Shown here in pieces: positions 1 to 8,662 of a stretch of 17,047 nt of DNA (position 1 is the stretch's first letter; every line of letters begins with the position of its first letter). This DNA is from UBA7236 sp043727235 (GTDB lineage: Bacteria; Bacteroidota; Bacteroidia; Chitinophagales; BACL12). The notes below the pieces were generated by a model. The model saw only the letters and a list, made by a program, of their open reading frames with translations, was not told the DNA's origin and searched no databases. The translations under genes and the position numbers were made by a program. The stretch spans positions 1 through 17,047 of the forward strand of contig JAYSYX010000003.1 of NCBI GenBank assembly GCA_043727235.1, written 5' to 3'.

Positions 1-20
1 TTTATCTCAAAATATATTTT

Positions 21-1166
21 ATGCATAAAACTATACATTTCAGCCTGGTATTGTTAGCCCTGATTTCAATTAATATTAAATTAAACGCTCAGCTCAGTGC
101 ACCACCGAGTGGCGACAATCAAAAATCGAGTGTCACACAATTTATGGGATTAGTTGCTGTCACAATTAAATATTCATCGCCCAATGTACTAGGACCAAAT
201 GGTGAGGACAGAACTGGTCATATTTGGGGAGAGTTGGTGCCTTATGGAATGTCGAATCAACAATTTGGGTTATCAACAGCGCAGAATCCATCTCCCTGGC
301 GTGGTGGTGCAAATGAAAATACCACGATAGAATTCTCTCATGATATTCTTGTTGAGGGAAAAAAAATAAAATCCGGAAAATATGGTTTACATTTTATTCC
401 CGGATCTGATGAATGGACTGTTATATTTTCATCAAATTCCACTTCATGGGGAAGTTTTTTTTATGAGCCAAAGGACGATGTATTAAGGGTAAGTGTTAAA
501 CCTGAAAAAAATAATTATCACGAATGGCTCAATTATGAATTTATTGACCGGCAACCTTCAAGTTCTGTTGTTGCATTGGAATGGGAAAATTTAAAAGTGC
601 CGATAAGATTTTCGGTGGAAGATATTGTTGAAATATATATTAATACAATGCGCAACGAATTAAAAGGGGAGATAGGATTTGATTATTTGGCTTGGGTGAA
701 TGCCGCAAATTATTGTGTGCAAAACAATAGGAATTTAAATGAGGCATTAACCTGGGCAAATTATGCCATTGAAGAACCTTTTTTTGGAAGAAAGAATTTT
801 ACAAGTTATTCCTGTAAGGCCGGCGTTTTAAGGGCATTGGGAAAAGTTTCACAAAGTGATAGTATTATGTTGGTTGCTATTAATGATCCTTCAGCCTCTA
901 TGATGGATATTCATTATTATGCAAGAGGATTGCAGGCACAAAAAAGAAACAAGGAAGCTCTTGAAATATTTTTGGTGAATTATAAAAAATATCCAAATGA
1001 CTATGTTACGAATCTCGGATTGGCAAGAGGGTATTCAGCAAATGGTGATTATAATAATGCAGTGAAATATGCAAAAGCCGGCTTGAATTTAAATCCGAAT
1101 CCGCAAGTGAAACAAACACTGGAGGATGCAATTAAAAAATTGGAATTAAAGCAGGATTTTAATTAA
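21..1166 (+). CDS. Secreted DUF2911 domain protein with C-terminal TPR-like repeats
   Basis: The 381-residue protein has a clear signal peptide (residues 1-23, hydrophobic core then L-N-A-Q), so it should be exported to the periplasm or cell surface. Residues about 25-190 match the DUF2911 family as I know it from Bacteroidota: S-S-P-N-V near residue 53, G-R/T-G-H-I-W-G-E-L-V-P-Y-G near 65-76, a G-K-K-I-K-S-G-K-Y-G-L-H-F-I-P stretch at 113-127 and the W-T-V-I-F-S segment at 132-137. The function of that domain is unknown. The C-terminal part (about 220-375) is alpha-helical with TPR-like segments, clearest at 296-325 and 329-360 (A-x-G-L and Y-P-N-D-Y spacing, N-G-D-Y-N-N-A-V-K-Y-A). This two-part layout is usual for the family. 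The ATG at 21 is chosen because the signal peptide starts there; the promoter lies off the left edge. Function is not inferable. Confidence 0.88.
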   Translation: MHKTIHFSLVLLALISINIKLNAQLSAPPSGDNQKSSVTQFMGLVAVTIKYSSPNVLGPNGEDRTGHIWGELVPYGMSNQQFGLSTAQNPSPWRGGANENTTIEFSHDILVEGKKIKSGKYGLHFIPGSDEWTVIFSSNSTSWGSFFYEPKDDVLRVSVKPEKNNYHEWLNYEFIDRQPSSSVVALEWENLKVPIRFSVEDIVEIYINTMRNELKGEIGFDYLAWVNAANYCVQNNRNLNEALTWANYAIEEPFFGRKNFTSYSCKAGVLRALGKVSQSDSIMLVAINDPSASMMDIHYYARGLQAQKRNKEALEIFLVNYKKYPNDYVTNLGLARGYSANGDYNNAVKYAKAGLNLNPNPQVKQTLEDAIKKLELKQDFN

Positions 1167-1183
1167 ATGCAAGGCAGAAAAAT

Positions 1184-1232
1184 AAACGCCTTTGTTGAGA
1201 TGCCACATCATCAGGCAAATTAACAAAGGCGT
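1184..1232. terminator. Bidirectional terminator hairpin between convergent genes
   Basis: An 11-bp perfect inverted repeat (1186-1196 ACGCCTTTGTT with 1222-1232 AACAAAGGCGT) encloses a 25-nt loop that itself contains a TGCC/GGCA pair. On the plus side the stem is followed by an AT-rich T-containing run (1233-1242). On the minus side it is followed by the complement of GAAAAATAAA, which is also T-rich. It lies between the stop of the DUF2911 gene and the stop of the protease gene, where a shared terminator is expected. Confidence 0.75.
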
Positions 1233-1251
1233 ATTTAATTTATACAGGAAT

Positions 1252-2877
1252 TTATTTTCCCGCTATTTTCATTTTTTGGAAGGTCTGATCTTTCAATGAA
1301 CTCAATGCTTTAAGATATGCTTCATCGCTTGAGTTTACCACGATCCAATATGCTTCGAAATTAAATAGATCGCGTGCAATAACTGCTTTTATTACTGTTG
1401 AAAGTTTATCTTCACATAATGCAAAATCCGCCTCATCTTTCACAACACTATCGGCTGCTGCGTAATCAAAAAATTGTTGCCACAACTTTTCATTTACAAC
1501 AAATTCTTTATTGAATTCCATTGCATTTGCATATTCTTTGGTTAGTGCATCTCTGTTATTATTTACATAGGTGAGAGCGAATTGATTTACTATTCCTTTT
1601 CCTACAACTTCTGCATAATAATCGGTTGCCCATGTGGTATCCAAAGCGATATAAATATCAGGCATAATTCCACCGCCGCCATAAACCACGCGTTTACCGC
1701 TGGTATAAAAAGTTAAAGAATCCGGATAATGATACACTGAATCTCCAAGCAATTCACCATCGCGATATCGTTCACCTAATTCATTATGGTAAGCATCCAC
1801 ACCTTCCTCATACGATTTTTGGATAGATCTTCCGGAAGGGGTATAATATCTCGATACAGTAAGTCTCATGGCAGAACCATCAGGTAAGTTAAACGAACGT
1901 TGAACCAATCCTTTCCCAAAACTTCTTCTACCAATAACCAGGGCACGATCCCAGTCCTGAAGTGCTCCGGTAACGATCTCACTTGCTGAGGCAGAACCTT
2001 CGTCAATTAACACGATCACTTTACCGGTCAACATAGTGCCGTTACCAACTGAATTTGCATCCTGACGAGGATAAGCTTTGCCTTCTGTATAAACTATTAA
2101 TTTATTTGCAGGAAGAAATTCGTTAGCCATATCAATTGCTGCATTAAGGTATCCTCCTCCGTTTCCTCGTAGATCGAGAATGAGGTTTTGCATTCCCTGT
2201 ACTTTCAATTCGCTGAGTGCTAATTTGAATTCTTCTGTTGTAGTTGCAGCAAATTTACTCACGCGAATGTATCCTGTTTCCGGTTCAGCCATATATTTGG
2301 CATCAACGCTGTATAGAGGAATAACATCCCTTGTTATCTTAAATTCAAGCGTCTTTTTTGCTCCTCTTCTGTCAATAAAAACTGTAACATCAGTTCCCTT
2401 TTTGCCGCGTAACCGATCGGTTACGCCTTTATTTGACATTCCAATTCCTGCCACTTCCTCCTCATTTATCTTTACGATCTTATCACCAGCCATCAATCCC
2501 ACCTTTTCACTGGGTCCACCTGAAATCACTCCAACAACGATAATTGTATCATTTAACAGGTTGAATTGAATACCAACTCCTTCAAAATTGCCTTCTAAGG
2601 GTTCATTTGCTTCTTTGAGCTCCTCTTCTGTAAAATAAACGGAATGGGGGTCAAGTTTTGTCAATACTTCTACAATGGCATCTTCTACCAATTTACCGGC
2701 ATTCACATCATCCATATACCTGTCATCGACAATGGAAAGAAATCTTTCAAATTTTTCCATCGCCTCAGCTTCGGTCAATTCAGGAGCTTTTTCAGTTGTT
2801 ATTGCGGTTTGTTGAGCAAAACCAATTTGGAAGCCGGTTACAACCAGCGCAAAAAGAGAAATTTTTATTTTATTCAT
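1252..2877 (-). CDS. S41 family C-terminal processing peptidase (Ctp/Tsp type) with PDZ domain
   Basis: This is a 541-residue serine protease of the tail-specific/CtpA family, which cleaves or degrades proteins from exposed C-terminal ends in the periplasm. A signal peptide covers residues 1-21 (ends G-F-A-Q). A helical segment (35-92) is followed by a PDZ domain at about 93-185, with the peptide-binding-type G-V-G-I-Q-F near 100-105. The S41 core spans about 200-355. The catalytic pair is visible as S297 in G-S-A-S-A-S-E (294-300) and K322 in S-F-G-K-G (319-323), 25 residues apart as in E. coli Prc (S430/K455). D-L-R-G-N-G-G-G (235-242) is the family's conserved strand-turn. About 110 residues after 430 form a C-terminal extension common in Bacteroidota homologues. 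It is probably monocistronic, with a predicted -7 box 31 bp upstream. The substrate is unknown. Confidence 0.93.
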   Translation of the reverse strand: MNKIKISLFALVVTGFQIGFAQQTAITTEKAPELTEAEAMEKFERFLSIVDDRYMDDVNAGKLVEDAIVEVLTKLDPHSVYFTEEELKEANEPLEGNFEGVGIQFNLLNDTIIVVGVISGGPSEKVGLMAGDKIVKINEEEVAGIGMSNKGVTDRLRGKKGTDVTVFIDRRGAKKTLEFKITRDVIPLYSVDAKYMAEPETGYIRVSKFAATTTEEFKLALSELKVQGMQNLILDLRGNGGGYLNAAIDMANEFLPANKLIVYTEGKAYPRQDANSVGNGTMLTGKVIVLIDEGSASASEIVTGALQDWDRALVIGRRSFGKGLVQRSFNLPDGSAMRLTVSRYYTPSGRSIQKSYEEGVDAYHNELGERYRDGELLGDSVYHYPDSLTFYTSGKRVVYGGGGIMPDIYIALDTTWATDYYAEVVGKGIVNQFALTYVNNNRDALTKEYANAMEFNKEFVVNEKLWQQFFDYAAADSVVKDEADFALCEDKLSTVIKAVIARDLFNFEAYWIVVNSSDEAYLKALSSLKDQTFQKMKIAGK

Positions 2878-2908
2878 AATTTAAGGGTGTTCTTTTGATA
2901 TTTAAGTT

Positions 2909-2916
2909 CAAATTTA
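2909..2916 (-). promoter_or_regulatory. Predicted -7 box for the S41 protease gene
   Basis: Read on the minus strand this is TAAATTTG, an exact match to the Bacteroidota -7 consensus TAnnTTTG, 31 bp upstream of the protease ATG. I found no convincing TTG/TTTG -33 element at the usual spacing, so support comes from one box in AT-rich DNA. Confidence 0.4.
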
Positions 2917-2993
2917 ATTTGATTTTTTCTATTAACGATGAAATTGCCAATTAAGGTTCAGTTTAACAACTTTTAACCTATGATAATTATGGA

Positions 2994-3026
2994 GGCAGAA
3001 CTCATTATGTATGCATAAGTCCTGCC
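2994..3026 (+). other. Orphan hairpin followed by a T-run in the divergent spacer
   Basis: GGCAG (2994-2998) pairs with CTGCC (3022-3026), ACT (3000-3002) with AGT (3018-3020), and TATG (3006-3009) with CATA (3014-3017). That gives 12 pairs with one mismatch, a 3-nt bulge and a TATG loop. Six bases later comes a run of seven Ts (3033-3039). The shape is terminator-like on the plus strand, but no coding sequence lies before it on that strand. It could end a short RNA, act as a leader attenuator for the transporter gene, or be chance. Confidence 0.35.
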
Positions 3027-3159
3027 AAAATGTTTTTTTACTTCTTTTTTTTGGGGGTGCAAAATCCTCAGTATACCTCAAATTTGCTCTGATACTGCAA
3101 TGTTTATACCTTATGCATGTATGGTGATAATTTATTTAGTTTTCCATATTCAGGTTCTG

Positions 3160-3167
3160 TATTTTTG
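3160..3167 (+). promoter_or_regulatory. Possible -7 box for the EamA transporter gene
   Basis: TATTTTTG is an exact TAnnTTTG match, 71 bp before the ATG at 3239. No good -33 box is visible. If it is real, transcription would begin near 3174, which would rule out the TTG codon at 3170 as the start and favour a start at 3194 or 3239. The region is T-rich, so a chance match is possible. Confidence 0.3.
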
Positions 3168-3238
3168 CTTTGGGAAAAAAATCCAACTTTATTTTGTTCA
3201 ATTATCGCAAAAACAGTCATACATACGCGATTTATTAC

Positions 3239-4102
3239 ATGATCACTTCCACTTTTCTTTTTGCATTAATGAATGTAATGGTAAAGATGCTGGAAAGGAT
3301 TCCATCTCACGAAATTGTATTATTCAGGTCAGTTATTACGCTCGTAATTACATTTTATTTGATGCGTCGTAACAATATTGCTCCTTTAGGAAATAGTCAT
3401 CGCATGGTAATGGTGGGCAGAGGAGTGGCCGGTTCGATAGCCTTATTGATCTTTTTTTATACGATTAAACATTTGCCTCTTGCAACGGCTGTAACTGTAG
3501 CTTATTTATCTCCCATTTTCACTATTGTTTTTGCATCTCTTTTATTGCGTGAACATGTAAACTGGAAACAGTGGTTGTTTTTCGCATTTTCTTTTACCGG
3601 AATTGTTTTTATAAATGGGATTGAATTAAATAATGACACCTCACTGGTATTATTAGGCGTATTAGGTGCAGCTTTTTCGGGACTTGCATATAATGCACTC
3701 AGGAAAACGGCAGGTTTTGTTGATCCGCTTGTTGTGGTTTTTTATTTGCCACTGATTACTATTCCGATAATTACACCTTTTTGTGTACAACACTGGGTAA
3801 CTCCACAAGGGTGGGAGTGGATATTACTTCTGGGTGTGGGAATAGTTACACAATTCGCTCAATTAAACATGACAAAAGCATATCAAATGGAAAAAGCAGG
3901 AGCAATTGCAAACTGGGCGTATTTGGGAGTGGTGTTTGCCTTGATATTCGGTTATTTTATTTTTAAAGAGCGTTATGATATTGTTGCAATTTTCGGAATG
4001 CTGATAGTAGTTGCAGGAATTATTTCCAATTTCTTATATGTGAACAGAGTAACTTCTGCAAAAAGATTTAAAGCGTACTTCAGAGGATTTCCGGGTTTGT
4101 GA
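3239..4102 (+). CDS. EamA/DMT superfamily transporter (drug/metabolite exporter type)
   Basis: This is an inner-membrane protein of the drug/metabolite transporter superfamily with about ten hydrophobic helices in two EamA repeats. Counting from the ATG, repeat 1 spans about residues 2-125 and repeat 2 about 133-270. Family signatures are F-A-L-M-N-V-M-V-K in helix 1, the E-I-V-L-F-R-S segment after it, L-P-L-A-T-A-V-T-V-A-Y-L-S-P-I-F in helix 4 and the matching K-A-Y-Q-M-E-K-A-G-A-I-A-N-W-A-Y-L-G-V-V-F in the second repeat. The substrate cannot be told from sequence; members move amino acids, nucleotide-related or toxic compounds. Start choice is uncertain: the frame is open back to 3140, with TTG codons at 3170 and 3194. 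I chose the first ATG, though it leaves almost no residues before helix 1; the TTG at 3194 would add 15. There is no RBS at any of them. It converges with the next gene over a 32-bp gap. Confidence 0.85.
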   Translation: MITSTFLFALMNVMVKMLERIPSHEIVLFRSVITLVITFYLMRRNNIAPLGNSHRMVMVGRGVAGSIALLIFFYTIKHLPLATAVTVAYLSPIFTIVFASLLLREHVNWKQWLFFAFSFTGIVFINGIELNNDTSLVLLGVLGAAFSGLAYNALRKTAGFVDPLVVVFYLPLITIPIITPFCVQHWVTPQGWEWILLLGVGIVTQFAQLNMTKAYQMEKAGAIANWAYLGVVFALIFGYFIFKERYDIVAIFGMLIVVAGIISNFLYVNRVTSAKRFKAYFRGFPGL

Positions 4103-4134
4103 AGGTAATTTGATAATCAATAAAATCTGTAATA

Positions 4135-5817
4135 TTATTGTTTAATAAAAATGTCTGTAATGGCGGAGTTGCCATCAATAATTTCGGCAATATAAGTGCC
4201 GGGAGCAAAGGAGGAGATATTAAGTAGAATTTGATTTACGCCTTTTTCTAATTGTTGTGATATTTGTTTTAATAAAATTCCATCAGCAGAATAAATATTG
4301 ATATTTCCTTCCCCATTAAAATTTGCATTATAATACAAAGTGATATAATTAAAGGATGGATTTGGTGAAATGGTTAGTGCATTATTTAAATCAGAAGTAA
4401 GGGATATCACATTGGAATATTTAAAGTTATTATCCAGATCAAACATTTTTAAACGATAATAAGTAGTTTGTGCCAACGGATATTTATCGAGAAATTGATA
4501 ATTAATTTCTGAGATCGAATTACCTGCTGCACTCACAACCCCAATTTGTGAAAATTGTTTTGCGTCTGCTGAACTTTCCACACTGAAATAACTACTGTTT
4601 TTTTCGTTGGCCGTTACCCAATTTAATAAATTACCTTCTACTGTCACCTTACCGGTAAAGTTTAATAATTCCACCGGTAATAAAGCATCGGTGCCATCCA
4701 CGATCCCGTGAATTCTATAAACTGATGGAGGTATAGTTGCGTTTATTCCGGCAATGGTGTAATTATTCGGACAAGTTTCATAACCCGGTGTGAGAAAGGG
4801 TGGGGGTGAGGTCATTACCAATATATTATTTGGGTATCCATCATTTGCAAAAAACCGCAATGCACCTAACCAGGTAGATGCATAAAATGGACATTCCGCT
4901 TCGAGGATCGGACCCGGATCAGAAATTATTGTATAATTATAAGTTCCTGCACTTCCCAATGCATACCACTCAACAGATAGTTGGCAATTTGTGGTAAGCT
5001 GATCCAATATTCCGTCAGCGGGAGAAAAAGGATTATCGAGAATTGTTGCGCCAACAATTCCGGGATTAGTTCCAATGTCACAATACATTACCTTCCCTAA
5101 AAGATTTATTGTTCCGGGTTGAACATATCCTATAATATTAGAAGTAGTTGCAGCTGTTGTATTTATCTGGAAGGGCTCTTCACCATCTAAAAATGTAGAT
5201 TGAATTCCAACAGGATAATAATAATTTGCAGTTCCGGTAACTCCTCTTCTGAATTTTCCTTCAATGTAATTATTTGCACCACTTGTTGCATAACCTGAAA
5301 TGGATGCAACGGCGTTATTAATTAAATATAATTCGTAACCATATAAGGATCCATTGTTGCCATGTGAAATTATATCTGTTCTTATAATTCCATTGGATTC
5401 AAATTGAATGGTGCCTGCTGAATTTACATTTACATTTGCCTGAAGTGAAACGAGTTGTCCCGGTGCTGATTTATCAATTTTAAGATTGTAAAATTGATTT
5501 GTAGTTCCTACAATTCCGTTCATTGTTCCTCGTATCACTTGTGCAGAACCACCTGTAAATCTCTCTGTTCCGTTGGAGATATAAGAACCACCCACGAGAG
5601 GATAATTTTCCCAATCGCCGGTTAATTCAATTTCGCCCGCATCATTTTGCATTTCACCACCACTATTAATAATTGCACCGTTTACGTACAGAGTCGGCAT
5701 TCCGCCCGCAATTCCATCCACATAAATTTCTTTACCTGTGGTATTACCTTCCACATAAATTTGCGTGTAGGCTAAACCTGATAAAAAAATAAGTAATGTG
5801 AAAGAAATTAATTTCAT
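4135..5817 (-). CDS. Secreted T9SS cargo protein with C-terminal sorting domain (type A)
   Basis: This 560-residue protein is the last gene of a four-gene leftward operon, 15 bp after the stop of the upstream gene. The start is the ATG at 5817; a TTG directly before it is in frame but the signal peptide (M-K-L-I-S-F-T-L-L, ending about residue 19, A-Y-T-Q) fits the ATG. The N-terminal half (about 20-370) is Gly/Asn/Thr-rich beta structure with no enzyme motif I recognise. Residues about 379-475 form the fibronectin-like linker often seen before T9SS signals (starting L-L-P-V-E-L-L-N-F-T-G, with Y-Y-R-L-K). The last 81 residues (480-560) are a T9SS type A sorting domain: I-S-P-N-P near the start, then the G-I-L-L-K, L-N-I-S-S-F-A-P-G-T-Y and final strand pattern. 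It is expected to cross the outer membrane by T9SS and be released or surface-anchored. Specific function unknown. Confidence 0.85.
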   Translation of the reverse strand: MKLISFTLLIFLSGLAYTQIYVEGNTTGKEIYVDGIAGGMPTLYVNGAIINSGGEMQNDAGEIELTGDWENYPLVGGSYISNGTERFTGGSAQVIRGTMNGIVGTTNQFYNLKIDKSAPGQLVSLQANVNVNSAGTIQFESNGIIRTDIISHGNNGSLYGYELYLINNAVASISGYATSGANNYIEGKFRRGVTGTANYYYPVGIQSTFLDGEEPFQINTTAATTSNIIGYVQPGTINLLGKVMYCDIGTNPGIVGATILDNPFSPADGILDQLTTNCQLSVEWYALGSAGTYNYTIISDPGPILEAECPFYASTWLGALRFFANDGYPNNILVMTSPPPFLTPGYETCPNNYTIAGINATIPPSVYRIHGIVDGTDALLPVELLNFTGKVTVEGNLLNWVTANEKNSSYFSVESSADAKQFSQIGVVSAAGNSISEINYQFLDKYPLAQTTYYRLKMFDLDNNFKYSNVISLTSDLNNALTISPNPSFNYITLYYNANFNGEGNINIYSADGILLKQISQQLEKGVNQILLNISSFAPGTYIAEIIDGNSAITDIFIKQ

Positions 5818-5832
5818 CAAATAAATTAATAG

Positions 5833-7242
5833 TTATAAATTGTTAAGTTTAATGATCATCAATTCTATTTCTGCAGTTTTCTTTTGTTTGGTAACTGCAG
5901 ATAAATAAATATCATTATTGATCAAATCGATACTTTCATTTAGTTTATTAATTAATAGTGCCTTGTTCTTTATTAGTTCTTGTTCAATTAATTCAGAACG
6001 TTCATATATCTCTTTAATGTAAAGGGCCTGATCTTCTGCACTCACCCAAAGGTCGGTAAGTAATTCGCCGAGAGAAAAACTTCCTTTTTCTTTCCATTCG
6101 TCACGACCTGCAACATTTGGTAAGTGCCTGTAAAGAGAAACAAATTCCTCTAATTCAGAAATGGTTAAATAGCGATATTCTTCACAATTTTCCAGATCAT
6201 TTTCTTTTACTTCCCTGTCGAAATATTCATCAAATACATAATCACTTAATAAAGAATTATCATCGTATACAGATTCTGCAGTTACAGTTCCCGGCCCGCG
6301 ATTATCAGCACCATAAAATAAAAGTGGATTACCCACCACAATAGGATCACTAAATGAATAGTAGGTATCTACTCCTGTGGTAATTAATGCTCCGGAGGTA
6401 CCAAATCTTGTAACCGGCCGGGCTGTTGACGCTGCTGGAGAAAATGCGCCGGTGCAAATAGTAGGGGTAAGGTCTGCATAATATCCATAGGCCGTGTTAT
6501 ATGCATAACCATTATCCAATTGAACAATACAACCTCCTCCAAGTGCAAGAATATTATTATTCCAACAAACTTCAACACAAACATTTGAAGTGCCATCCCA
6601 AACAAAAGGAACAGCAAGATTATAATCATTATTACCTGTCACTAATGTATATAATGCAGAAGTATAATGGGATGTCATTCCGGTTTCATAGGCAGTAAGC
6701 GTATTAGTTGCCGTATTCTTTAGTTTAATTTCCAGATTTGCAAGTGTGAATGGACCGGGAGCAACAACAATAAATCCCACCATATTTATATTTCCTGCGC
6801 ATAAACCCGCCGCAGATAATTCTGCTGCGCGATAAAGAAGTTGTGTTCTGTCGCCACCCCACCAGGTATTAAAAGGACTTGCAAGGTAAGTAGGAAATCC
6901 ATATCCGGTAGCCGGGTTTGAAGCTTCAAATACACCAAGCGTTACGGGTGATGTACATCCTGAATAAGCTGTATAATCGCCGAACCCCTGAATCTCACTA
7001 TTTTCCAATTTCACATAGGAGGGAACTGATGTTCTGCCTTCATGCCATCCCTCTGTTGCATTCCATCTTATGGTTCCTGGAACTGGTGTTGCTGCAACAC
7101 CTGCTCCGGTAATAATTATAGCACCATTTACATCCAGTTTTTCCAAAGGTGTTGATGTGCCAATTCCAACATTACCTTGCGCATTTAATAACATTGGTAA
7201 TATTAAAACGGAACATAAAACAATATATCGGAATAACTTCAT
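5833..7242 (-). CDS. Secreted fibre-like protein, paralogue C of a tandem triplet
   Basis: A 469-residue protein with a signal peptide at 1-21 (ends L-L-N-A-Q). Directly after it comes the G-N-V-G-I-G-T-S-T-P-L-E-K-L-D-V-N-G-A module (22-41) typical of Bacteroidota fibre/tail-spike-like proteins. The beta-rich middle (about 88-285) contains Y-R-A-A-E-L-S-A-A-G-L-C-A-G-N-I (137-152) and V-W-D-G-T-S-N-V-C-V-E-V-C (214-226). Four cysteines shared with both neighbours are C96, C148, C226 and C263; C222 and C238 occur only here and may add a disulfide. The C-terminal module (316-415) runs G-P-G-T-V-T-A-E-S-V-Y-D-D-N, D-Y-V-F-D-E-Y-F, R-H-L-P-N-V-A-G-R-D-E-W, G-S-F-S-L-G-E-L and A-E-D-Q-A-L-Y-I, then a coiled-coil-like tail to 469 shared with paralogue B. 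No T9SS sorting domain is present. A structural or adhesive surface role is inference. Confidence 0.82.
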   Translation of the reverse strand: MKLFRYIVLCSVLILPMLLNAQGNVGIGTSTPLEKLDVNGAIIITGAGVAATPVPGTIRWNATEGWHEGRTSVPSYVKLENSEIQGFGDYTAYSGCTSPVTLGVFEASNPATGYGFPTYLASPFNTWWGGDRTQLLYRAAELSAAGLCAGNINMVGFIVVAPGPFTLANLEIKLKNTATNTLTAYETGMTSHYTSALYTLVTGNNDYNLAVPFVWDGTSNVCVEVCWNNNILALGGGCIVQLDNGYAYNTAYGYYADLTPTICTGAFSPAASTARPVTRFGTSGALITTGVDTYYSFSDPIVVGNPLLFYGADNRGPGTVTAESVYDDNSLLSDYVFDEYFDREVKENDLENCEEYRYLTISELEEFVSLYRHLPNVAGRDEWKEKGSFSLGELLTDLWVSAEDQALYIKEIYERSELIEQELIKNKALLINKLNESIDLINNDIYLSAVTKQKKTAEIELMIIKLNNL

Positions 7243-7254
7243 TCTTTTTTTGTG

Positions 7255-8658
7255 TTATTTATTTTCCAGTGAATTAATTAATTCTAAAAGTTTATTTATT
7301 TTTTGTTGTTTTTCCTCTGCACTTAATGTTACATCTGTTTCTGTCAATTTTATTTCCTCACGGTATGCATTTGCAAGTGGATCAAGTGCAATATTCATAA
7401 TGGATTCCATGTCATTTATTTTTTCATGTAATTCCATAATATAAATAGCTTGTGTTTCATAGGTTACCCAAAGTTCTGTTGCAATTTTACCTATGGACGA
7501 TCTTCCTTTTTTATTCCAATCTGTTCTTCCTGTTATTGTGGGGAGATGTCGTTGATTCTCCATAAATTCAATCATCTCGGGTAATGATAATTGTTTATGG
7601 TCGGGATATTTTAATGCATCCATCCCAGATAATTTACCATCGAAATAGTTATCGAACACATGATCACTCAATTGAATATTTTCATCATACACAGCTTCAG
7701 CTGTAAGTGAACCTGGACCATGATGCATATATGGTACCGGTAAAACCGGATTGCCAACTACTACGGCTTCATTGTAATATATATAATCATCTATTCCTGT
7801 TGTGGCTCCTGTAGTATTTCCGGTCACATATAAAACCGGACGTGCTGTGGAAACGCCTAAAGCAGCTACGATTGCACATCCAGGTGGCCCAATAGATGCT
7901 TGAGCATAACGTGTTCCATTGAATCCAACAGGCGAGGTCCACTCAACACCCGTGTTGGTAACTCCCGATGAATTATCATAACAGATCTCAACCAATACAT
8001 TGGATGCTCCATCCCAGTTAAATGGGGTTGTCAAAACGAAAGTATTTAATCCTGTTACTATTGAAAATGATGATGGACCAAATACAGTTTCAGCGGGTAA
8101 ATATGATTCCCATACAGTTCCGGTTAGATTTGTAGTGCTGGTATGTTTCATCCTAATGTAAAAACCATTTATGGCTCCCGGTGATCCTACACTAATAACA
8201 TTCCAGGCAACTTCTGTAATATTTCCCGCACAAAGTCCCCATGCTAAAAATTCGGAAGCCTTGTATAAATATTGTGCCCGTTTTTCAGAATATTGTGTAG
8301 CGAAAGGTGTTTCATTTGCACCCGTACTTGTTCCTGTTACGGCTCCAATATTTACGGTTGAAATAAATCCACAGGAAAGAGAAGTATAATCTCCGTTGAA
8401 TAAATAATAATTATAATTTTCGATTGGAGCCCATAATCCCGAAGACATATATCCATCGTGAAAACCAGTTGCTGAATTATATTCGATAGTTCCCGGCACT
8501 GTGGTTCCGGCAACAGAATTTCCGCTAACGATCATAGCGCCATTAATATCCAGTTTTTCGGCCGGAGTATTTGTGCCAATACCAACCTCTCCCTGAGCGT
8601 AGATCTGCGCAGTAAAAAAAATAAATTGGATAATTAATATGCCTGATATTTTTTTCAA
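7255..8658 (-). CDS. Secreted fibre-like protein, paralogue B of a tandem triplet (TTG start)
   Basis: A 467-residue protein with the same plan as its neighbours. It has a signal peptide 1-21 (ends I-Y-A-Q), G-E-V-G-I-G-T-N-T-P-A-E-K-L-D-I-N-G-A at 23-41, and a beta-rich middle with Y-K-A-S-E-F-L-A-W-G-L-C-A-G-N-I and F-N-W-D-G-A-S-N. Shared cysteines are C96, C143, C226 and C261. The C-terminal module (314-415) carries H-G-P-G-S-L-T-A-E-A-V-Y-D-E-N, S-D-H-V-F-D-N-Y-F-D-G-K, H-L-P-T-I-T-G-R and E-T-Q-A-I-Y-I-M-E-L, followed by a Lys/Glu-rich helical tail. The start is TTG at 8658: between the nearest in-frame upstream stop (8677-8679) and the signal peptide there is no ATG or GTG. Only 4 bp separate it from the stop of paralogue A, so translation may be coupled to that gene. 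No T9SS domain; function unknown. Confidence 0.82.
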   Translation of the reverse strand: MKKISGILIIQFIFFTAQIYAQGEVGIGTNTPAEKLDINGAMIVSGNSVAGTTVPGTIEYNSATGFHDGYMSSGLWAPIENYNYYLFNGDYTSLSCGFISTVNIGAVTGTSTGANETPFATQYSEKRAQYLYKASEFLAWGLCAGNITEVAWNVISVGSPGAINGFYIRMKHTSTTNLTGTVWESYLPAETVFGPSSFSIVTGLNTFVLTTPFNWDGASNVLVEICYDNSSGVTNTGVEWTSPVGFNGTRYAQASIGPPGCAIVAALGVSTARPVLYVTGNTTGATTGIDDYIYYNEAVVVGNPVLPVPYMHHGPGSLTAEAVYDENIQLSDHVFDNYFDGKLSGMDALKYPDHKQLSLPEMIEFMENQRHLPTITGRTDWNKKGRSSIGKIATELWVTYETQAIYIMELHEKINDMESIMNIALDPLANAYREEIKLTETDVTLSAEEKQQKINKLLELINSLENK

Positions 8659-8662
8659 AAAA

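Larger units (their letters stand above)
2878..3238. other. Divergent intergenic region, 361 bp
   Basis: This stretch separates the protease gene (leftward) from the transporter gene (rightward). It holds a predicted promoter for each and an imperfect hairpin at 2994-3026 followed by a seven-T run (3033-3039), described separately. Short open frames here have no homology that I recognise and look like chance. If the transporter actually starts at the TTG codon at 3170, the spacer shortens to 292 bp. Confidence 0.6.

Noticed and set aside
2180..2569. 129-codon plus-strand open frame
   Set aside because: It is antisense to the PDZ and catalytic part of the S41 protease, and its translation resembles no family.
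3170..3238. TTG start of the EamA transporter at 3170
   Set aside because: It would add 23 mostly polar residues before helix 1, and a possible -7 box at 3160-3167 would place the transcript start after it. It is not excluded, and TTG 3194 remains an alternative.
3100..3372. 90-codon plus-strand frame overlapping the transporter start
   Set aside because: It overlaps the EamA coding frame, which has strong family motifs; the protein is low-complexity aromatic sequence.
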